A stretch of 64,000 bases of DNA from Mesostigma viride. Lineage: Eukaryota > Streptophyta > Mesostigmatophyceae > Mesostigmatales > Mesostigmataceae. Each line of letters begins with the position of its first letter. The stretch's first letter is position 1. Of the stretch, positions 51,401-62,724 are shown piece by piece. The translations under genes were made by a program, and so were the position numbers. The notes beneath the pieces were generated by a model. It was not told where the DNA came from and searched no databases. It saw only the letters and a program-made list of their open reading frames with translations. The DNA is taken from the NCBI GenBank assembly GCA_009746045.1, contig RPFO01001837.1:31001-95000 (forward strand), given 5' to 3'.

Positions 51401-54237
51401 GATGGTGGTATGGGGGAAAGCGGGCAGGGAGGAGTTGATGAGGAAACCGGCCATTGCATCAGTGGTGGTGGGTGGTGGTTGGTGGTTGGTGGGTGGGTAT
51501 GGGTGTGGGTGTGGGTGTGGGTGTGGGTGTGGGTGTGGGCGTGGGTGTGGGTGTGGGTGTGGGTGTGGGTGTGGGTGTGGGTGTGGGTGTGGGTGTGGGT
51601 GTGGGTGTGGGTGTGGGTGTGGGTGTGGGTGTGGGTGTGGGTGTTTGTGTGGGTGTGGGTGTGGGTGTGGGTGTGGGTGTGGGTGTGGGTGTGGGTGTGG
51701 GTGTGGGTGTGGGTGTGGGTGTGGGTGTGGGTGTGGGTGTGGGTTTGGGTGTGTGGGTGGATGGTGGTGGTGGTGGTGGTGGTGGTGGTGGTGGTGGTGG
51801 TGGTGGTGGTGGTGGTGGTGGTGGTGGTGGTGGTGGTGGTGGTGGTGGTGGTGGTGGTGGTGGTGGTGGTGGTGGTGGTGGTGGTGGTGGTGGTGGTGGT
51901 GGTGGTGGCGGCGGTGGTGGTGGCGGCGGCGGTGGTGATGGTGGTGGTGGTGGTGGAGCATGTATGGCTGGAACCGAGGGGGCCAGGAATGCTCAAGTGA
52001 CTGGGAAGTGGGAGGGAGGCACTGTAGGATGCTGGTGCAGTCCAACATTGCCATGCACGGCTATACTTAGCGGCTATGCACACAAAAAGACCCTCGAAGA
52101 AAGTAAATGGCCCCCATGATGCCATCCTGTGCAGCAGTGGCTAACTTAATTCTAAAGTTTCATTCAATCATGCCACGACATCCTAATGAAGGCAACGAGC
52201 TTAGACTATGAACCATACAACACAAAGGACATCATTTCCTATGTCAAAACAAGTGGACTAAGGCACCATCCCCTAAGTCAACGCAAAATGGACGAGGACG
52301 CAATTTCCACAGTAATGAGCCCACCTGTATGATCACCTGGGCATATCCGGTCCGGCGTATGTTAAGCCCAACCGCTCCAAGTGCTGGCAAGTGCTTGAAT
52401 AAGAATAACTACCCACGAACTTACTAACCACTCGCTGACCCAGAACCTACCTAGTTGACCACGTTAACGAATCCAATCAGCCGAAACACACAACACTAAT
52501 TGAGTAGGACACCCTTTCCTAAGAAATGAGCCCACCTGGATGACCACGTTCACGTATCCTGTCATCCGGATGTTGTTCAGGCCCACCGTCCCGGGCAAGT
52601 AGTTTGTCCCGTCCAGCGCGCGCGACCACTTGCGCTGCGAGTCGATCCGGGCGATCTGGCCCTCGCTGAACCGTGGGTGCAGCACGTGGCGGATGTCCTC
52701 CAGCGAGGGGTCGAGCACCTCGTAGCCGTCAGGCAGGCAGTACACCTGCGTGAGTGTGTGTGTTTGTGTGTGCGCGTTGGTGTTGAGGGATGTGAAAGAG
52801 GGTTGCTCAGCACCACGTAACCGTTGGGCAGGCAGTACAGCTACCCGCGTGGCGGATTGATAAGCATGTGTGTGCATTTTTTAGGGCGATTGTCATCAAT
52901 GTGTCACTGTCAGGCAGGCAGTACACCTGCGCGCGTGTGCGCAGGTGCGTTTCGTCATTGAGGGTGACGTATTAGGGCATGGGGTTCATGAGGCAGCAAT
53001 TCGCAGCCATCAGCCAGGCAGTACACCTGTGTGGCTGGGTGTATGTATGTTTATGTGTGTAGTTGTTAGGGGATTTATGATTAGGGGATTATTAATGATA
53101 GCGATCGGGCAGGCAGTCCACCTGTGCACGCGTGCGTGTGTTGTTGTTGAGGGATGTTACAAAAGAAGATGGCTCATCAAGATATTATTCACCGCCTCGT
53201 AGTCGTCGGGCAGGAAGCACACCAGCGCGCGTGGGGATCGATAAACGTGTGTGTGCTTTTGTTAGGGTATTACTCAGCGATGTGTAGCTGTAGGGAAGGT
53301 AGTACACCGGCTGGTAGAGTTCCCTGCGCCGTGTGTGAATGCATGAGTCTGTCAAAGAGTATGTGTGTGCTTTGTTGTCAGGGCCTTACCAAAAAGGAAG
53401 TTACTCTTTGGGGGATGCCTCAACACATCGTAGCAGGCAGACACACCGGTGTGTGTGTGTGTGTGTGTGTGTTCGTTTGCATGCGCGTGCGTGTATGTGT
53501 GCATGTGTGTGTGTGCGTGTGTTTGCGTGTGTGTGTTTGCGTGTGTGTGTCTCTATGTTTTGTTGTTAGGGATGATTCATCAAGGAATTTTTCATTTCAG
53601 GGTCATTGACTAGGAGATATTTCAGTAAGGAGATTACGAAGGCATTCGGCTGGAGGTTTGTTGAACTGAACAAGGCGCGGAGCTTGTTAGGGAATTCCAT
53701 ATCCCTGTGTCTCGGCCATGAGGGGCAGGCACGGAGGAGAGGAGAGGAGGCCGGACGAAGCGAGGCCATAGAAAGGTGTGGAGGTGGAGGTGTGGAAACA
53801 ATGGGGGCCCTGGGGAGCCGGGGAGGTAGGAGACAACGCTATCTACGTTGCATAGCTGATGCCACGAGGATGCTTGGGGGAAAAAGGCCAAGGACGCGCA
53901 TTACCTTCTCGGTGTGCAAGTTGATGAAGACGTGGTGCCCAGCCTCCAAGGCGTGGGTGTACGCGTGTGAGCTCTTCCCACGACCTTGAAAGTACTTGCC
54001 GCACACCAGGCAGCCATAGACATTCAGGTTCGAGAGAGATACGGAGCAGAACTTCTCGAAATCGAAATCGAGCACGGAGCGGTTGATGGTATCTAGGTAA
54101 GGGCAATCCTTCCTCGCCTGAGCCTCGGGTCTCGCACCCTTGCGCCGCATTGGCTCATCATCATCAGGGGCCTCATCATCGGGAGCTGCCTCAACAGCAT
54201 CGTTGTCTGTCGATTTTCTTTTCATCCCAGAGACCAT
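45484..54237 (-). CDS. USP39: USP39/SAD1-like splicing factor, eight exons
   Basis: Exons 54237-53905, 52745-52536, 51378-51238, 50576-50250, 49833-49708, 47887-47722, 47061-46890 and 45577-45484, all GT-AG, join in phase to 522 residues. An acidic start is followed by a UBP-type zinc finger (about 45-110: [34 protein letters not shown]) and the USP fold ([53 protein letters not shown]) ending [12 protein letters not shown]. The catalytic Cys is Gly (TGYVN) and the His of GHY is Thr (EGTY), so it should be inactive, as USP39 is. USP39/Sad1 keeps U4/U6.U5 tri-snRNP in the spliceosome. A second ATG at 54225 is possible. Length is close to the human protein; the Gly-rich loop in exon 4 is extra. 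Confidence 0.95.
46480..46880 (-). repeat. Decayed tandem copies of USP39 exon 7 end in intron 7
   Basis: Three copies near 46485-46545, 46645-46700 and 46780-46830 resemble the real exon end at 46890-46935. The middle one still reads [13 protein letters not shown] where the exon and intron start read [13 protein letters not shown]. Each keeps a GTGGGTG-like donor context. Confidence 0.75.
47583..47655 (-). repeat. Partial duplicate of USP39 exon 6 in intron 6
   Basis: About 73 bp resembling 47722-47795. It encodes MKRFMNNH, a stop, then FVEKDPTI, against [17 protein letters not shown] in the exon. The splice donor is not kept, and the stop shows it is dead. Confidence 0.85.
47892..48970 (+). 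repeat. G-rich 9-bp minisatellite in USP39 intron 5
   Basis: Mixed arrays of GAGGGGGCG and GAGGTGGGC. A spacer with GGGGGGGATGAGGGAGAGG recurs at about 47935, 48080 and 48368, marking a higher-order repeat. The purest GAGGTGGGC block is 48630-48790. Very long open frames here on both strands are not genes. Confidence 0.95.
49255..49690 (-). repeat. Short repeats and decayed exon 5 ends in USP39 intron 5
   Basis: AGCTCATAGT-type repeats (49257-49330) and TCCCTTAACATAGACCCC repeats (about 49540-49680) surround weak copies of the exon 5 end near 49404-49450 and 49503-49545 (compare exon positions 49708-49745). Confidence 0.55.
51050..51237 (-). repeat. Decayed copies of USP39 exon 3 end in intron 3
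   Basis: Copy at 51079-51130 reads [14 protein letters not shown] before a GTGGGTT donor; the exon reads [14 protein letters not shown] before GTGGGTA. A shorter copy lies at 51197-51225. Confidence 0.85.
51499..51956 (+). repeat. (GGTGTG)n followed by (GGT)n in USP39 intron 2
   Basis: A hexamer array to about 51757 passes directly into a triplet array (51763-51908) that ends in GGC-containing variants. Open frames across it are artefacts. Confidence 0.97.
52315..52500 (-). repeat. Decayed copies of USP39 exon 2 end in intron 2
   Basis: Copy at about 52320-52390 reads [17 protein letters not shown] before GTGGGC; the exon reads [18 protein letters not shown] before GTGGGC. A second at about 52444-52490 reads LIGFVNVVN with a stop, then GTAGGT. 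Confidence 0.85.
52746..53340 (-). repeat. Tandem array of USP39 exon 2 start and acceptor in intron 1
   Basis: Six or seven decayed units, 84-100 bp apart, with GGCAGGCAGTACACCTG-like cores at about 52829, 52912, 53013, 53107, 53208 and 53292. On the minus strand they read [32 protein letters not shown] and similar, against [11 protein letters not shown] in the exon. Most keep an AG acceptor after a GT-rich stretch. Confidence 0.88.
53440..53560 (+). repeat. (TG)n-rich tract in USP39 intron 1
   Basis: Imperfect GTGTGTGC repeat; no gene. Confidence 0.85.
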
Positions 54238-55632
54238 GTGCGCTTTTGCTTACAGTCAGTCTTCTGTAGGAAAATGACACTGCAGCAAACGGGATTGTTA
54301 CGCCATGAAAAATAACTTGGTGGCTCTAAAATGTCCTGTCTGCCTGTCTCTGCAAAATTTTTTTCCGGGATTACAATGCTTGGCAAATGGCAACCAGAGA
54401 AAAAGAGTGTAAGCGCCTGTCTTAACTTCGGTTGTTCGCCATTCCTTTCAGCGAAATTAATGTGCCAAGCTGCTTCAAGACCTGTGGCGACGTAAGAACG
54501 TAAAATTACTGAAAAACCCCGGAAAAGAACGTCGAAGATCGAAGATATCAGGTGTCTGCTGTCAGCAGGAAGTTCTGGTGGTCTGTTAGTTTGTTTCAAG
54601 TATTTAGGTGGTTTGGCAAGATCTTCGTCCATAGTTGTTCCAGTTTTCATAGGACAGGTCACCCAGGTCACCCAGATTCACCGCTTTCCCTACATGTATG
54701 TACAGAAACCTGAAAAGTACCTAGGAAGGGGGTCGGCGTTTACTGTACAACAACAATACAGTACATACAGTAGAAGTGTGGGTGCATGTAGAGGCTGTTT
54801 GGAGTTTCGAGGGCGAAATATACGTGCTGTCCCTTAACTGCTGTACCTTAACTGTTATATGGAAATAAACTAACACCCATTTCACCGGAAATACGTGCTG
54901 TCCTACTAGGGTCCTACGTAGTGCCACGTGGACATGCGACGGTTCCATGTCGTACGTTTACAATACTGTAAGACTTGCACACCAGACGACAATACCTAGC
55001 GTGACAGACTGACAGGACTGAGGACATTCCTGTCGGCACGTGGGGCAAAAAAATTAATTTCACAACCCCCGTTATCTCTTCCCCTTGACGCAGAAGCAAA
55101 TGTGAAGATCATACTTCCCGGGCGCATGGCATATTTTCATTTCACTCACGGTGCAGGTCATCTCTCTGTTACTAAGGCCATTTGTCTTTCTGATCGTTGG
55201 AGCTCGTCTGCGACTTCGTGTTTAGGTCGAGTCACTGCATTGACTGCAACCGATGCTGAGGGCCGAAGGAGGATCTTGGTTTTGAAAGTAGTGAATTGCT
55301 ACCTTGTTAACTTGGGGCTGACGACCTCTGCATGTATACTATGGCCAAACCGAGCGGCCGCCGATTTTGTCGATGCAGCCAGGTGTTTAGCGATTCATGG
55401 TGCTGACATGGCAACATTTCATGCATGGACATCGTGCTGTAAATGACAAGACGTCGGTACTGTCTCATGAGCTTGCGTCATATAGATTCTATGGCGGCCT
55501 ATAGCCCGGGCGCGGCGCAAATCCTAGTCCGCTTTTCTCGCAGTTACGCTGCATTGTTCTTCCCAGTTGCCCGAGAGGGGCATTGACCGCGCTGCCTTGC
55601 AATCGCATGCATGCCTTTCGTGCGTCACGACA
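54238..55632. promoter_or_regulatory. Shared region between divergent USP39 and sulfotransferase-like genes
   Basis: 1.4 kb between two start codons pointing apart, so it should hold both promoters. A 149-codon minus-strand ORF (54671-54222) overlaps the USP39 start and would act as an upstream ORF if transcribed. I could not pick out a convincing TATA box. Confidence 0.4.
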
Positions 55633-58600
55633 ATGACGCGGCGGAGACGGGCCGCCTGGTCCCTCGTCGCCCTTGTCCTGTTTCTTCTTTTCCTGCAATG
55701 GCCCGTCAACCTGCTGCTGCTGCCAACGCCTTGCTGCCAAGGTGAGCGTAGACAAAAGGCTTTTGTCAGTAGTTGGAATGCAATGTGATGACGGCTTTAA
55801 GACTGTTAGTCCCGGCGCATCAGGGCTACGGGCTCCAACCCGATGGCTGATGCCTAACAAGCTCAGATGCCCTTGTCAGCTTCCTGTTCCCTATCCAGCA
55901 TATGATAGCATTGAGAGATGGCAAAACCTAACGTGGGGTCATTTAACATGACACAACAGGGATCACCATGAGTAAATAGAAGGTATCTACAGTGACTCGC
56001 GTCTACAGTGACTTTCAACCGTGTTATTTTTTACTGATGGGATGTTCTTTTGAGGTAAGGCCTCTCTGCTTACAGAAAACAGGTTTGTATGCCTAGCGCG
56101 TTTCCATATTTTACTTATCTGCGACGACTCCCTCTGCCCTGTTAGTTGTGTCCCAAAACTTAGTCCCGCCGTGGGTTCTTGTCGGCTTCCCGTCAAACCT
56201 CCTCTGTGCTGTAATCTGCAAGCTGCCCTCCATAACTCCCTACCACCAAGGGCTTTATGGTTCCCTCACACCATCTGCATCACCTGCCAGTGCGCAGGTG
56301 ATAGCCGCAAAATCGTAATGCACATGCTTAGAAGATGTGTTGCACACTGGCGTCACCGTGCTGTCTCCCAAACCAGCACATCCGTGCTGCCATCTGGCAC
56401 CCCCGCCGTCCTAACACTTGCAGTCGTAACCAATGCACTGACGCTGCCCAAAGCAACCCACTGAACCTCCCCCTTCCCCCCTCTACCCTCCCTCCACAAC
56501 ACCCCCACCCTCCCGCCAACCAAATCTGTCCCAACTTTCCTTCCAATATGATGTTGGTGATAATAACGTAAACTACTACTGATACTATATTATATATGTT
56601 TTAAAAATCTAAAACGCTGCCACAGGCAATGAGCCCGAAAGAGACCGGCCCACCCAGCTGCACCGGCCAGGGCCCCCATTGCATATAAACCCTCCGGCCG
56701 CATCCACGCCTTACGGACGCCCGCTGGAGGTCGGCGCTATTTTTAGCCGGCGCAACCCGGGGCACCTTTTGCACCCTCCCGACCGAGCTTCTTCCGGCGG
56801 TCACAATGCTGGCAGTCATGGCGACTCTTCTGGCAGCGGTGAAGATTCTGGAAGCAACGATGGTTTGGTCAGCGATGCTGCCAGTACTGGCAGTGCTGAT
56901 TATTCTGGCGGACGTGGCAGTTCTGGTAGGAATGTCGGCTCTAGCAGCGATGGTGCCAATTCTGTTGATGGCGTTTATTATCTCGACGGAGTCGATGCTG
57001 ATTCCGCCAGTGGTGCAGACTCTAACGGTGGTGCTGATTCTGGCGGCGGTGCTGATTCTGGCAATGGTGCCGAAATTATTCCTGACAACGGTGCCAATTC
57101 TGGCAGTGATGGTGCCGAATCGGGCAGCGTCGCTGATTCTGGCAGCGGTGCTTATTCTGGCAATGGTGCCAAAATTGTTCCTGACGAGGGTGCCAATTCT
57201 GGCAGTGATGGTGCCGAATCGGGCAGCGTCGCTGATTCTGGCACCCGTCGTTCCCATGCTGGGATGCGCGGCGCAAAATCCGTTCGCGGTGCCGATCCTG
57301 GAATCAGCAGTGCCGATTTTGCCAGCCGTGCCGAACGCAAGGATGCTGCCAGCCGCCACGCCCGCGAGCGATTCGACCGCTATGAGCGGCGGCATAGCCG
57401 GGGGGGTGACCGTTACGGGCGCCAGAATCGGCCCAACTGGCGGGGTCCCCGGCGGCTGCTCCACTTGGAACTGCTCGTGAACGGTCTCCCGGGGGGAGGG
57501 GAGGATGCGGGCGCGGGGGGGGGGTTAGGTGTGCTGGTGGAATCGCATGGGATGTCGCCAGGGGGGTGGGGATGGGAGGGAGATGGCGTGTGGGAGGGGG
57601 GCGGATGGCAGCATTTCCTGCCGGCGGTTGCGGATTCTGGCGAGGTAGGCGTGGTGGGGTGCCCGAGGCGTTTTTTGGCCTGAACCGCATTTTGTGCTTC
57701 TGCATCGATTTTTTTCAGGATGATTGAGTCATAAGGGGTGTCCCTGAATGTCGTCTTTTTGTGTTTTTTGTGCGTGTGTTTTCTTTTTTTTTGGGGGGGG
57801 GGGGGGCGGCAGTGGGAGATCACGTCTGGACGCGTGTGACGCACGGGTTGAGTGTGGGGCAGGAGGGGAGCTACAGGATTGTGTTCGGCCACAAATGGCA
57901 CGCACGCAAAAACTTGGGGCGGTTGGGGCGGCTGTTTTCCACATGTGCACCTTGGTTTGCAACCTAACTGAGCTCTGCCCCCCCCCCCCCCCTCGCCCCC
58001 CCCCCCTATTTTCTCCTACCGCTTCTCGCCCCCCCTTCCCCCACCTTGCTTTTCCCCCCGGCTTTCCGCATTCCCCGTATGTGCCCACATATATTGGTAT
58101 TGCCCCTATTTGCGCCGTCGCTCTTTTGCCTTGTGCGCCTAGTTGCGTTGCGCCCCCAACCACCACCCGAAAGCCCTCTTTTGACCCACGTGAGTGTGTT
58201 GCGCTCCCATCTGCACTGTGCCCCACGTTGCTTCCTTTGCGCTCTCATTCCCGTCACGCTCCCTTTCCGCCGTGCCCCCCGTCATTTGCGCTGCAGGAGG
58301 CTAGGATGGAGGAGGGCAGGCCTGCGAGCGCCACCAGTGGGGACGCGGATGCCCTATCTCACATGTTCTGGGGCGCTATGGACACAACGGGACAGGTGGC
58401 ACGCGCGCAGGAGCGCGTGCGTGTGCTCATGGCCGCGTACCACCCAGGTTTTGTTGCACGGGGCCCTCTTGGTGCACGACTAGGGACTTCACCCCCTGAG
58501 GTGGGACGAGACCCTGTGCCCCCCCATAGTGGCGGTGACCCAAATAAGAATAGCCATTCAGGTATCGGAGACAAGCGTAGCAACAATCCGTCAAGGGAGG

Positions 58601-61600
58601 GAGACTCCCTCAACAATGGCGATGACAATGTCAGCGACAGTAATAGTAGTGGCACCAGTAGCGGCACTAGAAGTCAAAGCATTGCATTGCAAAGTGCTCA
58701 CGGGGTGACCGATGAACCATCCCTTTCTTCACCCCAATCCCCGCTGGTCGACCCATCCTCTTCCCCCAAGACCCTCCTGTGGGGCTCCTACCCGGGCGCG
58801 TCGTCATACCAGCGCCAGCAAGGCGCGCCCGACCCGAGCGTGCGGGTGACTCGGGACTGGGAGCGGTTGGGGGCGTGGGACCCCCAGTCCGAGCTGCACT
58901 CGCCCCGCGGACCTTGGCTCGCTCCGCTTGGAAGTTCCGCGAGCGGAGCGTGGCGGACGAGGGGCGTGGGAGGGGGCGCTCAGGCCTTGGCCCCCGGGAG
59001 AAGCGACGCGGCTTTTGGAATGATAAACGATGCGGTGGCTCCTCGGATAGTACAGGATGCGAATTCCGGGAGAGGGGATGTGGCGAGTGGCCCGCGTGCG
59101 GTGAATGGGCCAAGTGGGCCGAGCAAGAGCGAGCCAAGGGACGCATCATCAGATGCGGGAGAGGGGACACATCATGTGGGGCATATCGGCGGAAGAGGGG
59201 GATGGGGGAGGAGTGGTAGTACTGTCATAAGTGGACAGGTTGAGCGCGTTCCTTTACCGGGGGTGGGGCGCGAGGGGGGCGATATAAGGGGGACAGGTGT
59301 TAGCCGTGATGGTCTGCTCAGGCCGTCCTCTCCCCCCCCTGGTTGCTCGCCGATGGAGGCTCCTTGGGAGGTCCTCGAGGGGTTGAAGGGAAGCAAGGGA
59401 AGGGAGGGAGAGGAGGGAGGGGAGGGAGGGGAGGGAGGGGAGGGAGGGGAGGGAAGGCAGGGAGGGGAGGGGAGGGAGGGAAGGGAGAAGATGGGATCAT
59501 CGTCATCATCACTGCCACACCCGCGGTTCATCTCGGTGGCAGGTCTTCCCTATGCGGGCACTGACATCCTGTGTGAGCTCGTCAATGGTGGCTGCTTCTT
59601 GGGTGCTGCCATCCGCAACCCTGCCACCGGCGCGCCCGTGTGCCCCCAGGGGGACGCCAGGGTGGGTGACGGGGACGGCCACGGCAGGTACCGTGGCAGC
59701 GGGGATAAGGGAGGGGGGGAAAGGGGCGGAGGGGACAAGAGAGGGGGGGACAAGGAAGGGGAAGGCAAGCATTTGGGGGATGAAGGTGGTGGGGCATGGG
59801 ACTGGTCGCAAAGGATGACTCCGGTAGGGGATGCACGTGGGTTTGTGGAGGCGGGCGCGGCGCTGGAGGGGGGCCTTATGGACGGCCCGATGAAGGGCCT
59901 TGACCCTCAGCGGGTTATGTGGGTGGTGGTGGTGCGTAATCCCTGGGACTGGCTAGCGAGGGTAGATGAGGAGGGGGGGGGCGACCAACCCTCCTCTCTC
60001 TCACGCCCGCAGGTGGACGCCGGCGTGACAACTGGCATGGGGGATGTTGGGCACCCTGTCCTCCCACGAGGGGTAAATGAGCCGGAGGAGAATGAGCAAG
60101 CGGGAAGGGAGGGTGAAGAAGATGAGGAGGGCGATGGGGCCATGCGGCCTGGATTGCAGAAGCCATGGAGGAGACGTCGGGTGCTAACGACGGTCGATGA
60201 TGATGTTGTTGTCGTTGACCATGACGATCATGCCAGTGACGACGATGATGCTCACGGTGGTGACGGTAATGGCGATTATGCGCACGGTGGTGTCTCTGTT
60301 GATGGTGGCTCCACTGTTGATGGTGGCTCCGTGGATTCCGCGCCCGCGCAGTCGTCAGAGGCGTCCCAGGCCCGTCCCTGGGACATGCGGTTCTTGCCGG
60401 CAGTTGGCGGTGGTGGTGGTGGCAGCAGTTATACCCAATCGCCGCCCAGGTGGACGCAGGCAAAGGCAAGTCGATGGCAGTCGAGGTCGACGCGCGTGCC
60501 GGCGTCGCGTTTGGGCTTTGTATCAGTGAGGCTTGCAGGTGGTAGGGGGGGAGGGGGAGGGGACTTTGGAAACACGCAAGGACCAGCGAAGGGTGACGGA
60601 TTTGGGGAAGGGATAGGAAAAGGTTTGGTGGATGGGGGGGGGCGTAGAGGGGGCGTTGGAGATGGCCCTGGCTCTACTGCCACGATTGCCGGAATTCGAG
60701 CCCTGCGATCAGACCCCTTCTGGCAAGGGACCACCGCCGTATTAAAGCCTAGCGGTGACGGGTTTGGGACTGGCGGGGTGACAGGTGGCAGCAGTGTCGG
60801 CAATGTGGTGGATAACACAGGTGGCAGAATTGAAGGGGGCCCAGAGATGCCTTCTCCAGACCCGTCCACGGCCTACCTCAGCCACAACATGAGCCGCTTG
60901 CTGCGCACATCGATGGAGTCCTTAGTCGCGTTTCGAGATGCGCTTGTGGGGGGGCACACAGGGGCGGGCGGCCAAGCACAGGCACCGTCGGCGAAACGGA
61001 ACGTCTTCTGTGGTCAGTTCCAGCAGCTTGCGTTGGACCGGGCGTGCGTGCCGTGGCCTGAGTCTCTCTTCCTGGTAAGTACTTAGCCTCTTCCCAAGTA
61101 TTGGTGGTAAATCACTTGTATATGTTCCTGGTCACACTGGTAGATGGCCCTGGTCACACTAGTATATGTCCCTGGTCAGTCAAGTAGCCAACGGCTATCC
61201 ATGGGTCTTCACAATTGCCCTTGTTATACTTGACGCCCACACGTGCGAAACATAAGATATTTAGAAACCTGGTCTGTTGTATGCCCCCTCTGTTAGGATC
61301 TGCTGAGACTGTACTGTGAAAAATGTTTAGGGATCTGAGTAACGTGATCTGGCTGCCTGCATGTGCTGTTTGTTGATAGGGTCTTTTTCATCTGGTTCTT
61401 TTTAGTACATGTGTTAATTAATGGGAATGAAACGCGCTTTCTTATCATTGGGCATGCTTGGAACAGGCGCCCGACATGGACGGCGTTCCCGGCGACGAGG
61501 ACCCGCCAACCCAGGGCCATGACCCCAGCTCGCCCACGCCACGCAGCGGGCGCCCCTCCCTGCCTGGGTGCTCGGCGCGCAACGTAAGCATCGCCACATG

Positions 61601-62099
61601 TGACGTCCGCCACGCGCAAAACAGCGGGGCATACCGCACTGCACGGTATACCACCCCATGGTCCAGGTCGTCACCGGCTGATCAAACCAGGGGCATGATC
61701 CCCAGCACCTGGAATTGCCGGCAGGGACCCAGCGGCGGCTGGGACCCTGACCCGCTGTCCCACCGCTCGGCGCTGCTGTTGAGCCACCTGTCGCTCACGC
61801 GCGTGATGAGGCATTCGTACGTGGTCCGGTTCGAGGACTTGGTCGCGCGCCCGCTCGAGGTGGTCAAGGACTTGGCGAAACGCGGGGGGTTCCGAGTGTC
61901 GTCTCGCTGTGAACAGCTGGTGAATAGCGTGGCGGAACGGAGGCAGTTTGAAGAGGCGGTGAAGCGTGTTCGCACGAGGTCGTACATGGACCGGTTCTCC
62001 AGTCATGAGAGGGAAACGGTCCAGGCTGGGTTGGACCAAGGAATGGAGACCCGGCTTGGGTATAGCCTGGAGAGCGGAGGGACCCTGGGTGTCAGCTAG
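55633..62099 (+). CDS. Predicted type II membrane sulfotransferase-like protein, four exons
   Basis: Exons 55633-55741, 56626-57644, 58297-61074 and 61467-62099 join in phase (GT-AG; donors GTGAGC, GTAGGC, GTAAGT) to about 1512 residues. RRRR precedes a hydrophobic anchor (about 10-32: SLVALVLFLLFLQWPVNLLLL), a typical Golgi signal anchor. A long Ser/Gly/Asp-rich stem follows, with 33-residue repeats. The catalytic part has a PAPS 5'-phosphosulfate-loop-like GLPYAGT (from 792), a 3'-phosphate-like motif VVVRNPWDWL (from about 920) and VVRFEDLVARP (from 1421). Such enzymes transfer sulfate from PAPS to glycans or proteins in the Golgi. About 370 residues of low-complexity sequence separate the second and third motifs. 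Exon 4 contains an in-frame GTAAGC at 61584 that might be another donor. Exon 3 boundaries are good; the stem is least certain. Confidence 0.7.
57066..57243 (+). repeat. 99-bp duplication in exon 2 of the sulfotransferase-like gene
   Basis: GGTGCCGAAATTATTCCTG (57066) and GGTGCCAAAATTGTTCCTG (57165) begin two near-identical 33-codon units reading ANSGSDGAESGSVADSG. Confidence 0.85.
61100..61190 (+). repeat. Short CCTGGTCACAC repeats after exon 3
   Basis: TTCCTGGTCACACTGGTAGA, CCCTGGTCACACTAGTATA and CCCTGGTCAGTC follow the real donor CTTCCTGGTAAGT within 110 bp. They may be decayed copies of the exon end, as in USP39, or simple duplication. Confidence 0.4.
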
Positions 62100-62330
62100 A
62101 CGTTACAGTGAGCTGGGCAAGTGCTTTCCGAAAGCTCTCTATAATTTTTTTTCAATAATAAGTTAGAAAAATTAAATTAAATTAAATTATTAAATGACTC
62201 CGTTGGGAGATCATGTAGCACATATTCCCTTGCTGGATGGATGGAGGGGGGGCAAAGCCGTGAAACCGAACTAATCTAACTCTAAGCTAATCTAGTCTAG
62301 AAAACCCTAACTATTCTACTCAGCAAAGCG
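62100..62330. other. Intergenic sequence with a fold-back fragment
   Basis: An AAATTAAATTAAATTA tract, then CTCCGTTGGGAG and GTAGCACATATTCCC (62200-62230), a fragment of the 42092 repeat, and a short GGAT run. Confidence 0.5.
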
Positions 62331-62420
62331 TCCCTTCCTCTTAGGGGGAGGGGGCTTGCCCACAGGGGCTGGCGTATGAGCCTTGACAATCGTATTCCAC
62401 TTCTTCTTGTTCTGCATAGC
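62331..62420 (-). repeat. Dispersed coding repeat, GKPPPPKRKGRF family, copy 2
   Basis: Minus strand: MQNKKKWNTIVKAHTPAPVG and GKPPPPKRKGRFAE, then TAG. See copy 1 at 22771-22905. Confidence 0.6.
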
Positions 62421-62724
62421 AGTCCAAGCAAGAGAGATCGAGGGAGTGAATGCGATGTTCCAACGGGGCTGGGACCACTAGGTCGACCAGCAACTGCTGT
62501 GGGTCATGACATGTTTGCCTACCTTCTTAGGTATGTCGCACATGGGATGTAGCACATGATCATGTAGCACTTATAAGTACGAGGCGAAAATGGCTGACGG
62601 CGGTATGGCTGACGGCGGAGCTCAGATCTTTTGCGTCTGAGCCCCAAATTCGGTCAGACCACTTGCATTCGATGCGCTTTTTTGAGACGCACACGCCAGT
62701 ACAATCGGTTACGGCTGAAACGCA

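Noticed and set aside
51133-52125. Poly-Thr, poly-His, poly-Val and poly-Gly open frames
   Set aside because: Products of (GGTGTG)n and (GGT)n; only 51238-51378 (exon 3) is coding.
54222-54671. 149-codon minus-strand ORF as a separate gene
   Set aside because: It lies in the USP39 leader, overlaps its start, and has no recognisable domain.
56601-57464. 287-codon minus-strand ORF and a plus-strand Val/Ala-rich frame at 56806-57480
   Set aside because: Shadows of exon 2 of the sulfotransferase-like gene, whose frame joins its neighbours in phase.
61584-61690. An additional intron in exon 4 of the sulfotransferase-like gene
   Set aside because: GTAAGC at 61584 looks like a donor, but the nearby acceptors I tested break the frame, while reading straight through keeps it.
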